A stretch of DNA of 64,000 nt from Shimia aestuarii. GTDB taxonomy: Bacteria > Pseudomonadota > Alphaproteobacteria > Rhodobacterales > Rhodobacteraceae. Positions 39,158-48,562 of the stretch are shown here, piece after piece. The position numbers and the translations under genes are program-made. The stretch's first letter is position 1; each line of letters begins with the position of its first letter. The stretch lies in assembly GCF_022814865.1 (NCBI RefSeq), contig NZ_JAKVRD010000013.1, positions 35,527 through 99,526 of the forward strand, written 5' to 3'. The notes beneath the pieces are model-generated. The model saw nothing but the letters and a program-made list of their open reading frames with translations. It made no database searches and was not told the origin of the DNA.

Positions 39158-39622
39158 TCACTCCTTCGGCAGGTCCATCATCGCGGTGAACTCGGTCTCA
39201 CAGGCCATCTCGCCATCAACCGTCGCCACGCCGCTGAACTTCCAAACCTTGCCGCCCGGTTTCCCGCGCACCGTGGTCAGGCGCATCTCAAGCCGATCCC
39301 CCGGCACCACCATGCGGCGGAATTTGCATTTATCAATGGACATGAAATAGACGAGCAGTTCTTTGTCCGCCATATCAAGCGCGACGCCCACCATCACGGC
39401 CGCCGTCTGCGCCATCGCCTCGGCAATGGTCACGCCGGGCATGATCGGTTTGCCGGGGAAGTGGCCTTGGAAATGCGGCTCGTTCATCGTGACATTCTTG
39501 ATGCCCGTCGCCGAGCTATAGCCATCGATGTCCACAACCTTGTCCACGAGGAGAAACGGGTAGCGATGCGGGATGATCCGCTGGATCAGGTCGATATCTG
39601 CGGTCTTCAAGCCTTCAGACAT
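39158..39622 (-). CDS. fabZ: (3R)-hydroxyacyl-ACP dehydratase FabZ
   Basis: A 154-residue hotdog-fold dehydratase of fatty-acid synthesis. The catalytic His is in [15 protein letters not shown] and the Glu in [14 protein letters not shown]. The core starts [15 protein letters not shown]. The ATG at 39622 is preferred over 39643 because GAGGAGAG precedes it. Its position beside lpxA allows the cell to balance fatty-acid and lipid A flow. Confidence 0.95.
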   Translation of the reverse strand: MSEGLKTADIDLIQRIIPHRYPFLLVDKVVDIDGYSSATGIKNVTMNEPHFQGHFPGKPIMPGVTIAEAMAQTAAVMVGVALDMADKELLVYFMSIDKCKFRRMVVPGDRLEMRLTTVRGKPGGKVWKFSGVATVDGEMACETEFTAMMDLPKE

Positions 39623-39689
39623 GGGGCTCTCCTCGGTGGTCATGTTACTGGATTAGCCCTAGCAATCCCCGCCTGTTAGGGCAAGCGGA

Positions 39690-40256
39690 TCAGCGGTCCT
39701 TCGCGAGGTCCGCACCATCGCCGATCGCATCATCAAGGCGTTGAATGGCGATATCCGTGATGTCGATTGCATTGGCCGAAAAGAGCACACTGCGCCGCTC
39801 AAGGATGACGCCTGCCCCGGCTTCGCGCATCAGGTCGATCAACACGGGCTGCGCCGCGCGGATGAACACACCGCGCTCTGCATCTCCGCTCTCAACAATC
39901 GCGCGTGCCTTGCCATCCTGCAATTTGCGGATCTGCTGCACCCGCGCATCAAAGGAATCCGCGAGGGTGCGAAACTTGTCCGCCTCCATCTCTTCGCGCA
40001 GCTCCGTCAGACGTTGTTCCTCGGCGACGAGCTCCGACTCCATCTTGCGGTTTTCTTCAAGAAGCACCGATTCCTCGGCGGCAATCTGCGCCGCAACACG
40101 TTTGCCAAAGGCGGATTCCGCAAAAAGCCGGTCGGATTCGATGGTCAGGATCGGCGCTTGCGGCACCGGTCGCGCCTCCTGCGCCAAAGCGGCAAAAGCC
40201 GCGCCCCAAAGGAGCGCGGCCGCCAGAACAAGGTGCCGAAACAGCGCTTGCGGCAT
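39690..40256 (-). CDS. skp: Skp/OmpH family periplasmic chaperone
   Basis: A 188-residue exported protein. A signal peptide (residues 1-25, LVLAAALLWGAAFAALAQE) precedes an OmpH-like sequence with TIESDRLFAESAFGKRVAAQ and a long charged coiled coil (residues about 60-120, EENRKMESELVAEEQRLTEL and on). Skp holds unfolded outer-membrane proteins on their way to BamA. It lies 3 bases downstream of bamA. Confidence 0.88.
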   Translation of the reverse strand: MPQALFRHLVLAAALLWGAAFAALAQEARPVPQAPILTIESDRLFAESAFGKRVAAQIAAEESVLLEENRKMESELVAEEQRLTELREEMEADKFRTLADSFDARVQQIRKLQDGKARAIVESGDAERGVFIRAAQPVLIDLMREAGAGVILERRSVLFSANAIDITDIAIQRLDDAIGDGADLAKDR

Positions 40257-40259
40257 GGA

Positions 40260-42611
40260 TCAGAACTCGGCGCTGATCGAAAAATTGAAGTTCTGCTCTT
40301 GGTCGAAGGCTTCTTTCTTGAGCGCCTTCGAGAAGTCGAACCGCAGCGGCCCCATCGCCGTATCCCAGAAGAGCGAGAACCCGACCACGTGGCGCAGGGT
40401 CATGTCTTCATAGATGACATTGGCCGAGGTGTTGTCGAGGCCCCAGAGCGAGCCGACGTCATAGAACACACCGCCGCTGACTTTGTATTCTTCAGGCAGA
40501 CCAATGGGGAATTCCGCCTCAAGACGCGCCACGGCGTAGTACTGACCGCCAAGACCATCGTCCTGGGTCGCCGTCAGGCCACGTTCGCGCGGACCGATGC
40601 CAAGCGGTTCAAACCCGCGCATCATCTGGTGCGTCAGCTGGTAACGGTTGGCAATCCGGCTCGATCCGGTGAGCGAGTGCAACCCGCCCACGTTGAAGCT
40701 CGCACGCAGGGTCACTTCCTCTTGCAGGATCTTGGTCTCGGCCGAAACCTTCGCGTCTGTGGCGATATATTCGTAATCGCCGCCAAGCACGCCAAAGTCC
40801 TGCCCGAACTCGAGGCGAATGCCGCTATTCGGGTCAAGGCCGACACCGCGCGTGTCAAAGATATACTTATAGCCGATCGAGCTTTCCCAGATATCGCCCC
40901 GCGCGGCTTCCGCGTCGAGCAGCGAACCCGCGATCGCATTCGCCGGGGCCACTTCCATCGCGAGGTTCCGGATACGATAGTTCAGCGCAAGACGACCATA
41001 TTCGCTCACCGGGAAGCTCAGAGAGGGCGAGAACACACCAAGCGTGTTGGCCCAACGCGCCACGTCCGGATCGCTTTCCTTGTAGGAGAACCGCAGGCCA
41101 AGCGCGAGGTCACGACCAAGGAAGGCCGGCTCGATGAAATTGAACCCGTAGTCGCTGATTTCCGACGCCGTCGAGAACGAGAACCCGACCGTCTGGCCAC
41201 GCCCAAGGAAGTTGCGCTCCGAGAAGCTGATGACAAGGCCGACACCCGAGTCCGTCGAGTAGGTGCCGCCGAACTTGAGCGAGCCCGTGGGCTTCTCCTC
41301 GACCGCCACATCCACAACAACCTGATCCGACGAAGACCCTTCACGCGCATTGACGTCCGCCGTCTCGAAGAAATCAAGCGCCCGGATACGTTCCGCGCTT
41401 TCGCGGATTTCCCGGGCGTTGAACGGATCGCCTTCAGCAATGCGGAATTGCTGGCGGATCACTCGGTCAAGCGTCGTGGTGTTGCCTTGAACATCAATGC
41501 GCTCAACGAACACACGCGGGCCACGCACGATGGCAAACTCGACATCAAGCGTCAGGTCGCGTTCGTTGCGGGTCACACGCGGGTCCACGCGTACAAAGTC
41601 ATGCCCCTCCTTGAGCGCAAGACGCTCGAGACGGGCGATGGAGTTCTCAACGATCAGCGGCGAATAGACGACACCCGGCTTAACCTTGAGGTTCTCACGA
41701 TAGGCATCGGCATCAATTGCCGCGATCTCGCTGGTCGTGGTGATCTCACCAAAGCGGAATTGCTGGCCTTCCTGCACGTTGAACGTGATGAAATAGGCAT
41801 CGCGATCCCGCGCAAGTTCGGCGTTGACACCGGTGGTGCGGAAATCGACATACCCGCGCGACAGGTAGAAGTCGCGCAGGACTTGCTTATCGAACTCGAT
41901 CCGGTCTTCCACCAGCGTGTCGCGCTTGATCAGCGCACGCAGGAGGCCTGCCTGTTTCGATTCAAGCACGCGGCGCAGGCGACGGTCGGAATATTGGCGG
42001 TTGCCGACGAAACCGATGCGCTCGATCTCAGTAATACCGCCTTCGAACACTTCAAAGATCAGGTCGGCGCGGTTGTCGCTCTGGCGGATGATCCGCGGGG
42101 TGACGCGCGCAGCAAGGCGGCCTTCCTGGGAATAGGCCTCTGCGATACGGGCGGCGTCACGTTCGGCAACGTTGGGGTTCAGCACGTGGCGCGATTTCGA
42201 CTCGACCAGCGACTCGAGCGCCTCATCCTTGAGCCGCTCGTTGCCTTCAAAACTGATGCGGTTGATCGTGGGATATTCGACCACCTTGATATCAAGACGG
42301 CTGCCACGCGGTGTCATCTCCACCGACTCGAACAGGCCGCTCGACAAAATGCGTTGGTAGGCATCGTTCAGCCCCCCCGCGCTCAGGGTCTGGCCGCTCT
42401 TGATTCCGGCATAGTTGAGGATGGCCGTGGATTCGATCCGCTGGTTCCCTGTCACATTAAAGGAATTGAAGCGGTATTCCTGCGCATCTGCTGCCGAGGG
42501 CAGACCGAGCAAAACGCCTGAAAGAAGAAGAAAAACAACGACGTGAAGCGCGCGAACGGCCGATTTTGCAAATGCGACTGCCCCGGTCACGGTTTGGAGG
42601 TAATTGGTCAT
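40260..42611 (-). CDS. bamA: Outer-membrane assembly factor BamA
   Basis: A 783-residue Omp85 protein, the central subunit of the BAM complex. After a signal peptide (HVVVFLLLSGVLLGLPSAADA), POTRA domains run from FNSFNVTGNQRIESTAILNY onward; the barrel begins near SDQVVVDVAVEEKPTGSLKFGG and ends with GPLRFDFSKALKKE and a C-terminal FSISAEF. The VGGLHSLTGSSR and GFEPLGIGPRER part corresponds to the RGF loop, here RGFEP. The ORF opens at a TTG at 42617, but the ATG at 42611 is the likelier start. Confidence 0.96.
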   Translation of the reverse strand: MTNYLQTVTGAVAFAKSAVRALHVVVFLLLSGVLLGLPSAADAQEYRFNSFNVTGNQRIESTAILNYAGIKSGQTLSAGGLNDAYQRILSSGLFESVEMTPRGSRLDIKVVEYPTINRISFEGNERLKDEALESLVESKSRHVLNPNVAERDAARIAEAYSQEGRLAARVTPRIIRQSDNRADLIFEVFEGGITEIERIGFVGNRQYSDRRLRRVLESKQAGLLRALIKRDTLVEDRIEFDKQVLRDFYLSRGYVDFRTTGVNAELARDRDAYFITFNVQEGQQFRFGEITTTSEIAAIDADAYRENLKVKPGVVYSPLIVENSIARLERLALKEGHDFVRVDPRVTRNERDLTLDVEFAIVRGPRVFVERIDVQGNTTTLDRVIRQQFRIAEGDPFNAREIRESAERIRALDFFETADVNAREGSSSDQVVVDVAVEEKPTGSLKFGGTYSTDSGVGLVISFSERNFLGRGQTVGFSFSTASEISDYGFNFIEPAFLGRDLALGLRFSYKESDPDVARWANTLGVFSPSLSFPVSEYGRLALNYRIRNLAMEVAPANAIAGSLLDAEAARGDIWESSIGYKYIFDTRGVGLDPNSGIRLEFGQDFGVLGGDYEYIATDAKVSAETKILQEEVTLRASFNVGGLHSLTGSSRIANRYQLTHQMMRGFEPLGIGPRERGLTATQDDGLGGQYYAVARLEAEFPIGLPEEYKVSGGVFYDVGSLWGLDNTSANVIYEDMTLRHVVGFSLFWDTAMGPLRFDFSKALKKEAFDQEQNFNFSISAEF

Positions 42612-42741
42612 TCCCAAATCCTGCTGACATCCCAGTTGAGACGTGACTAGCCGGAAAGGGCTGATATGTCAAAACGCCATTGCGAAACAGGCGCTTCGCC
42701 GCATGCAATCGGGCAAGAAAACGACACCTTGGAACGCGTTC

Positions 42742-42774
42742 GTGGCCCGCAGACCATGAATATCTGCGGGCCAC
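42742..42774. repeat. Perfect inverted repeat upstream of bamA
   Basis: GTGGCCCGCAGA (42742-42753) is matched exactly by TCTGCGGGCCAC (42763-42774) around a 9-base loop. It lies 131 bases upstream of bamA and 35 bases beyond the stop of the 44-residue gene. No T run follows on the minus strand, so it may be an mRNA processing or stability hairpin rather than a terminator. Confidence 0.6.
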
Positions 42775-42808
42775 ACCACGGGGAAACGGAGGGACGTTCA
42801 GGAACGGA

Positions 42809-42943
42809 TCACAACAACCCGAGCGAGAACATATAGGCTCCCGCTGTCAACGCGATCAGAATCGCCGTTGGAAAAAGGACGCGGTCCCAGTTGATGTCGA
42901 TCAGAAGGCTCAAGGCCCGGTAACCGTGTTCGATGGTATGCAT
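42809..42943 (-). CDS. 44-residue single-pass membrane protein between rseP and bamA
   Basis: An ORF too short for routine ORF lists: ATG at 42943, stop TGA at 42811-42809. It begins MHTIEHGYRALSLLIDINWD and ends with a hydrophobic stretch (residues about 23-43, LFPTAILIALTAGAYMFSLGL), giving a soluble N-terminal part and a single membrane helix. An AGGGACG sequence precedes the start. It sits between rseP and bamA, co-oriented with both, inside the envelope series. I do not know a named family. Its location suggests a link to membrane or outer-membrane protein quality control. Confidence 0.72.
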   Translation of the reverse strand: MHTIEHGYRALSLLIDINWDRVLFPTAILIALTAGAYMFSLGLL

Positions 42944-43048
42944 GACTTTCGTCCCTGCTTATCGTGGCTCTCTAAGACCAAAGCTACGCAAGGAATCGGG
43001 CAGGAATGGGGCAGCATCGTGAAAGCACCATGTCGCCCCTTCGTCCCC

Positions 43049-44395
43049 TTAGGGGCAAAACAGGTCGTTGGTTATGCCAAAGAACATCATGCCAAGGACG
43101 ATCGTCAGGCCCATCATCATCAGCACATTCACCACCTTGTCGCTCGGCGGACGGCCCGCGACGGCCTCGTAGGCGTAAAACACAAGGTGCCCGCCATCGA
43201 GCATCGGAATCGGGAAGAGGTTGAGCATCCCGATCGCCGCCGATAGCACTGCGATGAAGTAGATGAAGCTCTGCGCGCCTTGGCTCGCCATCGCGCCCGA
43301 GGTCTGGGCAATGCCGACCGGGCCGGTAAGATTACAGGTGCTGATCGCGCCGGTCACCATATGGTACAGGCCCGAAATCGACCCCTCGATGATCACGCCG
43401 GTCTGCACCACCCCGCCCCAGATTGCCTTGACCGGACCAAGCGCCTCGGTGGCTGGTTCAAAGGCAAGACCGCCGCCAATGCCGATCCGCCATTGTGTCT
43501 GGAAGCCGCCTTCGGGAAGCGGTTCATCGACGCGACGCGGAGTGAGGGTAAAGGCCTTGGTCTCGCCCTCGCGCCAAACGTCAAGCGCCAGCGGTTTGCC
43601 CTCGCCCGTCTCAACCGCCTCTTTCAGCTCTGAGAACCCGGCAATCGCGCGCCCGTCGATACCGGTAATCACGTCACCAACCTCAAGGCCCGCGCCATAG
43701 GCCGCCGATTTCGGCGCAAGGTGCAGCACGATCGGAGGATAGGGATAGGGTCCTCTGACCGCTTGTTCGCGGCCATCGCGTTCGACCACGTATTCAAGCG
43801 GTGTCGTCACGGGAATGGCGCTCGCAAAGGCGTCAAAAGCTTCTGGCGCATCAAAGGACGGCACGGCCAGGCCCGCGATCTTGCGCACCTCGTCGCCTTC
43901 ACTGATTTCATAGGCCGGCGGCGGGAGGTCGCGCAACTCGCCCACGGCGAGCGTGTCGCCGATTTGGCCACGGCTCATGAACACGGCGGCGAACACAAGC
44001 GTCGACAGGATAAAGTTAAAGATCGGCCCCGCGGCGACGGTCGCCGTGCGTGCCCAAAGCGGTGCGCCATGCATCGTGTGGCGCAACTCCTCTTCGTCGA
44101 GACCCTGCATCGCATCGGCATCCTTGCCCGACGCGGCATTGGCATCGCCCTTGAACTTCACATAGCCGCCAAGCGGAATCGCCGCGATCTGCCATTTGGT
44201 GCCGCGCTTGTCATAGCGTGAGAAAAGCACCGGCCCGAAGCCGAGCGAGAACACATCCGCACCGATCCCAGACCACCGCCCGACGATGTAATGGCCATAT
44301 TCATGGATCGCCACGATGATCGAAAGAGCGACCACAAAGGCGATAATGATCCAGAAAGTGCTGCCAAATCCGTTGAGCAGTCCAAGAATATCCAC
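43049..44395 (-). CDS. rseP: Site-2 protease RseP
   Basis: A 448-residue intramembrane zinc protease. The HExxH motif is in VAIHEYGHYIVGRW near residue 30, a PDZ domain is in the middle (VGDVITGIDGRAIAGFSELKEAV), and the LDG site is in FPIPMLDGGHLVF. RseP-type proteases cut membrane anti-sigma factors or signal-peptide remnants. The start appears to be a GTG at 44395; no ATG in the region fits. It is followed by the 44-residue gene and bamA. Confidence 0.94.
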   Translation of the reverse strand: MDILGLLNGFGSTFWIIIAFVVALSIIVAIHEYGHYIVGRWSGIGADVFSLGFGPVLFSRYDKRGTKWQIAAIPLGGYVKFKGDANAASGKDADAMQGLDEEELRHTMHGAPLWARTATVAAGPIFNFILSTLVFAAVFMSRGQIGDTLAVGELRDLPPPAYEISEGDEVRKIAGLAVPSFDAPEAFDAFASAIPVTTPLEYVVERDGREQAVRGPYPYPPIVLHLAPKSAAYGAGLEVGDVITGIDGRAIAGFSELKEAVETGEGKPLALDVWREGETKAFTLTPRRVDEPLPEGGFQTQWRIGIGGGLAFEPATEALGPVKAIWGGVVQTGVIIEGSISGLYHMVTGAISTCNLTGPVGIAQTSGAMASQGAQSFIYFIAVLSAAIGMLNLFPIPMLDGGHLVFYAYEAVAGRPPSDKVVNVLMMMGLTIVLGMMFFGITNDLFCP

Positions 44396-44416
44396 GTGCG
44401 AACCTGTTCTTTTTTG

Positions 44417-45586
44417 TTATTGCCACTCGGCCATGACCTGATCGGCCGCCTGACGTGCCAAATGGTCTGTCTCGCGCACTCTATCAAGGGTCATTTCGGC
44501 ATTTATGAGGCGCCCATCGGACGAGAGCCTGTCGAGAACCGCCTCAACCACCTCTGCCATCTGAAGAAATCCGATCTTGCCCGCAAGAAAGCCATCCAGT
44601 GCGCGTTCCTTCGCTGCGTTGAACACCGCGCCGCTCAAACCGCCTGCCTCAAGCACCTCATGCGCAAGCCTGAGGGCCGGATAGCGCTCCGTATCAGGCG
44701 CGCGAAAGGTCAACTGTCCGAGCTTCGCAAGGTCGAGCCGTTCGACCGGCAGCGCCCGTCGCTCCGGCCAGTGCAGCGCATATCCGATCGCATGGCGCAT
44801 ATCCGGCGGCCCCACATGCGCCATAAGCGCCCCGTCGTTGAACCCGACAAGCGCATGGACCATCGATTCCGGATGCACCAGCACCTCGATCATCCCATGC
44901 GGACAGCCAAAGAATTCCTTGGTCTCGATGACCTCTAAGGCCTTGTTGAACATCGACGCGCTATCAATGGTGATCCGCTGGCCCATGTCCCAATTCGGGT
45001 GGCTCGACGCCTGCGCCGGGGTGGCCTTGGCCATTTCCTCGAGGCTCCAATCCCGGAACGCCCCGCCACTCGCGGTGATGATGATACGTTCGACCGCGTC
45101 GAAATCTTCGCCCACAAGCCCCTGAAACACCGCCGAATGCTCGCTGTCGACCGGCAAGACACGGCCCCCATGCGCCTTCGCCGTGCCCATGATAAGAGAC
45201 CCGGCGGTGACAAGGGACTCCTTGTTCGCCAGCGCCAGCGTCGCCCCCTGCTCGAGCGCACGCAGTCCCGGCACAAGCCCCGCCGCGCCGACAATAGCCG
45301 ACATGACCCAATCCGCAGGGCGCGTCGCTGCCTCCTCGATGGCATTGGCCCCTGCCGCAGTGGCGATTCCCGTTCCAGCCAACGCAGCGCGCAGATCGCC
45401 GAGAAGCTCATCATGCGCCGTCACCGCGATCTCCGCTCCAAGTCGGCGCGCATCCTCTGCCAGCCGCGCAATATTGCGCCCACCGGTCAAGGCCACCACG
45501 TCATAGGCTTCGGGATCGCGCGCGATGAGGTCGATCGTGTTCTGCCCGATGGACCCCGTCGCGCCGAAGATAGAAATCTTCCGCAT
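44417..45586 (-). CDS. dxr: 1-deoxy-D-xylulose 5-phosphate reductoisomerase
   Basis: A 389-residue enzyme of the MEP isoprenoid pathway, NADPH-dependent. The N-terminal nucleotide loop is IFGATGSIGQNTIDLI, the metal and substrate region contains LPVDSEHSAVFQ, and the flexible loop SGGAFRDWS and CPHGMIEVLVHPESMVH are typical. It feeds isoprenoid units to uppS, two genes upstream in transcription. Its start overlaps the cdsA stop by one base. Confidence 0.96.
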   Translation of the reverse strand: MRKISIFGATGSIGQNTIDLIARDPEAYDVVALTGGRNIARLAEDARRLGAEIAVTAHDELLGDLRAALAGTGIATAAGANAIEEAATRPADWVMSAIVGAAGLVPGLRALEQGATLALANKESLVTAGSLIMGTAKAHGGRVLPVDSEHSAVFQGLVGEDFDAVERIIITASGGAFRDWSLEEMAKATPAQASSHPNWDMGQRITIDSASMFNKALEVIETKEFFGCPHGMIEVLVHPESMVHALVGFNDGALMAHVGPPDMRHAIGYALHWPERRALPVERLDLAKLGQLTFRAPDTERYPALRLAHEVLEAGGLSGAVFNAAKERALDGFLAGKIGFLQMAEVVEAVLDRLSSDGRLINAEMTLDRVRETDHLARQAADQVMAEWQ

Positions 45587-46350
45587 CAGGGTAGCCCCAC
45601 TGCCGATCCCACGATCATCACGAAAAGCGCCGCGCCCATCATGGCGTCAAACCGGTCGAGCAATCCTCCGTGTCCAGGGATCAGGTTCGAGCTGTCCTTG
45701 ACGCCGGTATGGCGCTTGATCGCGCTCTCTGCCGCATCGCCCATCTGCCCGGCAAAGGCGGTCGCCACGCTCAAAAGGACAAGCGGCAGCCCGCCAAAGG
45801 CCGCCCCGACGATCCCCGCCGCGACCCAGCCGCCAACGGTGCCGGACCATGTCTTCTTGGGCGACACCTTGGGCCAGAACTTCGGACCACCCACAATGCG
45901 ACCGACGAAATACCCCGCCACGTCACTCGCGATGACAACCGCGACAAGCCAGCCGACCCACATCATCCCATGTTCGACCCGCAACCCGATCAATCCGTAA
46001 CAGGCCAACATCAACGCCACAGCGTAAGCGCCGTAAATCAAACGATCTTTGTGAAGTTGTGTCGCGCCCACGATGGCCGGTGCGATTAGCACCGGAAGCA
46101 CCGCTTCACCGGGGATCAGCGTCGCGCCCCAAAGCGCGGCCGTGGTCAACAACCCCATTGGAACCGCCATGCGCTCGCGATCCGGCCCGAGCATCCGGCT
46201 CAGTTCCCAGATCATGCCGCCACCGATACAGGCCACAAGAAGCGTGAACCAAAGCCCCCCGGCCCAGACACCCGTGATGCCCACCGCCACCATCACGATG
46301 GCCGACAGGATTCGCATCGGCAGGTCGCCCCACTTGCTAGCGACGCTCAT
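45586..46350 (-). CDS. cdsA: Phosphatidate cytidylyltransferase
   Basis: A 254-residue membrane enzyme making CDP-diacylglycerol for phospholipids. Seven or eight hydrophobic helices are visible, and the family signature is SGVKDSSNLIPGHGGLLDRFDAMMGA (here TGVKDSSNLIPGHGG) near the C-terminus. The ATG at 46350 overlaps the uppS stop (ATGA); the longer upstream frame runs through uppS and is rejected. Confidence 0.94.
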   Translation of the reverse strand: MSVASKWGDLPMRILSAIVMVAVGITGVWAGGLWFTLLVACIGGGMIWELSRMLGPDRERMAVPMGLLTTAALWGATLIPGEAVLPVLIAPAIVGATQLHKDRLIYGAYAVALMLACYGLIGLRVEHGMMWVGWLVAVVIASDVAGYFVGRIVGGPKFWPKVSPKKTWSGTVGGWVAAGIVGAAFGGLPLVLLSVATAFAGQMGDAAESAIKRHTGVKDSSNLIPGHGGLLDRFDAMMGAALFVMIVGSAVGLP

Positions 46351-47072
46351 GCCTTCACCCCGCCAAACCGCCGATCGCGTCCGCCATAGGACGAGACGAG
46401 GCAATGGAATTCGTCCTTGGTGAAATCCGGCCAGAGCGTGTCGATGAATTCGTATTCCGCATAAGCCGACTGCCACAGCAGAAAGTTCGAAATCCGCGCC
46501 TCTCCACTGGTCCGGATGACGAGATCCGGATCGGGCAACACATGCGTATCAAGGTATTTCGGCAGGGTCTCCGTATCCACATCCGCAGGATCAAGCCGCC
46601 CCGCCGCCACATCCTCGGCCAGACGCTTGGTGGCACGAGCGACCTCGTCCCGCCCACCATAATTCAATGCGATGGTGAGGTTTGTGCCGGTACAATGCCC
46701 GGTCAACTCTTCCGCCTCATCCATCAGTGCGCTGAGCTTCTCATCAAGACGCACCCGGTCACCGATAAACCGCACCCGCACATTCTGACGCACGAAATCC
46801 TGCATTTCCTTCATGATATAGCGGCGGAAAAGGCTCATGAGCCCCGCCACCTCAATCTGGGTGCGTTTCCAGTTCTCGGTCGAAAAGGCAAAGATCGTCA
46901 GATACTTGACCCCGTTCTCCGGGCAAGCCTCGACAATCTCACGGACCCGACGCGCCCCGGCATGATGCCCAAAAAGGCGTGGCCGCCCGCGCGCCTGCGC
47001 CCAGCGGCCATTGCCGTCCATGATGATCGCCACGTGGCGGGGACCGCCGTTATGCTTCGCTTCGGTTCCCAC
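46347..47072 (-). CDS. uppS: Undecaprenyl diphosphate synthase
   Basis: A 241-residue cis-prenyltransferase that makes the carrier lipid for peptidoglycan. The start motif is HVAIIMDGNGRWAQARGRPR with the catalytic Asp, then TIFAFSTENWKR and DLVIRTSGEARISNFLLWQSAYAEYEF. The first codon appears to be a GTG at 47072. It is coupled to cdsA by a four-base overlap. Confidence 0.95.
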   Translation of the reverse strand: MGTEAKHNGGPRHVAIIMDGNGRWAQARGRPRLFGHHAGARRVREIVEACPENGVKYLTIFAFSTENWKRTQIEVAGLMSLFRRYIMKEMQDFVRQNVRVRFIGDRVRLDEKLSALMDEAEELTGHCTGTNLTIALNYGGRDEVARATKRLAEDVAAGRLDPADVDTETLPKYLDTHVLPDPDLVIRTSGEARISNFLLWQSAYAEYEFIDTLWPDFTKDEFHCLVSSYGGRDRRFGGVKA

Positions 47073-47093
47073 CTACACGGCCTCTTTTCTGCT

Positions 47094-47657
47094 TCAGACC
47101 TGCATGATCTCGGATTGCTTGGTCTCGAGCGCTTCATCCACCTTCTTGATGTAGGTGTCCGTCAGATCCTGAACCTCGGTCTCCCAGAACTTCTGGTCAT
47201 CCTCGGAAATCCCGTCGGCCTTGGCTTTCTTGACCTGATCCATGCCATCACGGCGCACGTTGCGGATCGCAACGCGGGCGTGTTCGGCATATTGCGCCGC
47301 CACACGGGCAAGCTCGGCCCGACGCTCCTCGTTGAGTTCCGGGATCGGCAGCATGATGATGGTGCCGTTGGTCTGCGGGTTGATGCCGAGCCCGCTGTTC
47401 ATGATCGCCTTCTCAACAGGCCCCACGAGCGATTTGTCCCAGACATTGATCGTGACCATGCGCGGCTCGGGCACGTTGACCGTGCCGACCTGGTTGATCG
47501 GGGTTTGCTGGCCATAGGCTTCGACGGTCACCGGCTCAAGCATCGAGGCCGAGGCACGCCCCGTGCGCAGCGAGGCGAATTCCGTTTTCAGCGCGCCCAT
47601 GGCACCCTCCATGCGGCGGGTGAGATCGTCTGTATCGAGTTCGAAATCTTCGGACAT
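47094..47657 (-). CDS. frr: Ribosome recycling factor
   Basis: A 187-residue RRF, which with EF-G splits ribosomes after termination. The family core is visible: [38 protein letters not shown] and a C-terminal helix with [23 protein letters not shown]. It starts with ATG at 47657, 60 bases downstream of pyrH. Confidence 0.96.
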   Translation of the reverse strand: MSEDFELDTDDLTRRMEGAMGALKTEFASLRTGRASASMLEPVTVEAYGQQTPINQVGTVNVPEPRMVTINVWDKSLVGPVEKAIMNSGLGINPQTNGTIIMLPIPELNEERRAELARVAAQYAEHARVAIRNVRRDGMDQVKKAKADGISEDDQKFWETEVQDLTDTYIKKVDEALETKQSEIMQV

Positions 47658-47717
47658 GGCTTTTCTTCTTCTTGCTGCGGCCCGGTTCGGGCCGGTTTCT
47701 TTCCTACCCTAACGGTC

Positions 47718-48452
47718 TCAGCCGACCTTTGTATAGGTGCCCTCTCCGGCGAGAATTCCCTTGAACCCTCCCGGTTCGTCGAGGCCAAAGACGATCAGTG
47801 GCAGGTTGTTATCTCGCGCCAGCGCAATCGCGCTCGCATCCATCACCTTGAGCCGCTTGGCAAGCACATCGTCATAGCTCACCTCGTCATAGCGCACCGC
47901 GTCGGCATGTTCTTTCGGGTCTTTGTCATACACCCCGTCGACCCCATTCTTGCCCATAAAGATCGCCTCACAGGCCATCTCATTGGCGCGCAAGGTCGCG
48001 GCGGTATCGGTGGTGAAATAGGGGTTCCCGGTGCCGGCGGCAAAGATACAAACCCGCTTTTTCTCAAGGTGGCGCACCGCACGGCGACGGATATAGGGCT
48101 CGGCCACTTCGTCCATGCGAATGGCGCTGATAACCCGCGTGAACACCCCAACGCCTTCAAGCGCCGACTGCACCGCCAGCGCGTTCATCACCGTGGCAAG
48201 CATCCCCATGTAATCCGCCGTGGTCCGTTCCATCCCCTGCGCCGAGCCGGACAGCCCGCGAAAGATGTTGCCGCCACCGATCACCATGCAGATCTCGACG
48301 CCCATATCGTGCACGGATTTGACCTCTTGCGCGATCCTCTGAACCGTTGGCGGGTGCAGGCCGAACCCCTGATCTCCCATCAGCGCCTCCCCCGAAATTT
48401 TGAGCATTACGCGTTTGAACGCTGTCTTCGGGGCGGGGGCGGCGTCGGTCAT
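47718..48452 (-). CDS. pyrH: UMP kinase
   Basis: A 244-residue hexameric UMP kinase. Typical parts are [45 protein letters not shown] and VYDKDPKEH. It is the first gene of the long minus-strand envelope series and diverges from miaA. Confidence 0.96.
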   Translation of the reverse strand: MTDAAPAPKTAFKRVMLKISGEALMGDQGFGLHPPTVQRIAQEVKSVHDMGVEICMVIGGGNIFRGLSGSAQGMERTTADYMGMLATVMNALAVQSALEGVGVFTRVISAIRMDEVAEPYIRRRAVRHLEKKRVCIFAAGTGNPYFTTDTAATLRANEMACEAIFMGKNGVDGVYDKDPKEHADAVRYDEVSYDDVLAKRLKVMDASAIALARDNNLPLIVFGLDEPGGFKGILAGEGTYTKVG

Positions 48453-48562
48453 GTTGCACTCCGTCTGCGCGAGGAATTAGGATCGCGCGCAAAATGTCGG
48501 AAAACACGGGCGGGTTCAATGCGCGATATCAACTTGAAGACAAACAGGCGGATTTTTCCGCA

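Noticed and set aside
39741..42521. A 926-codon plus-strand open frame opposite skp and bamA
   Set aside because: It is antisense to recognised genes, has no ribosome site, and lacks protein-like composition or any domain.
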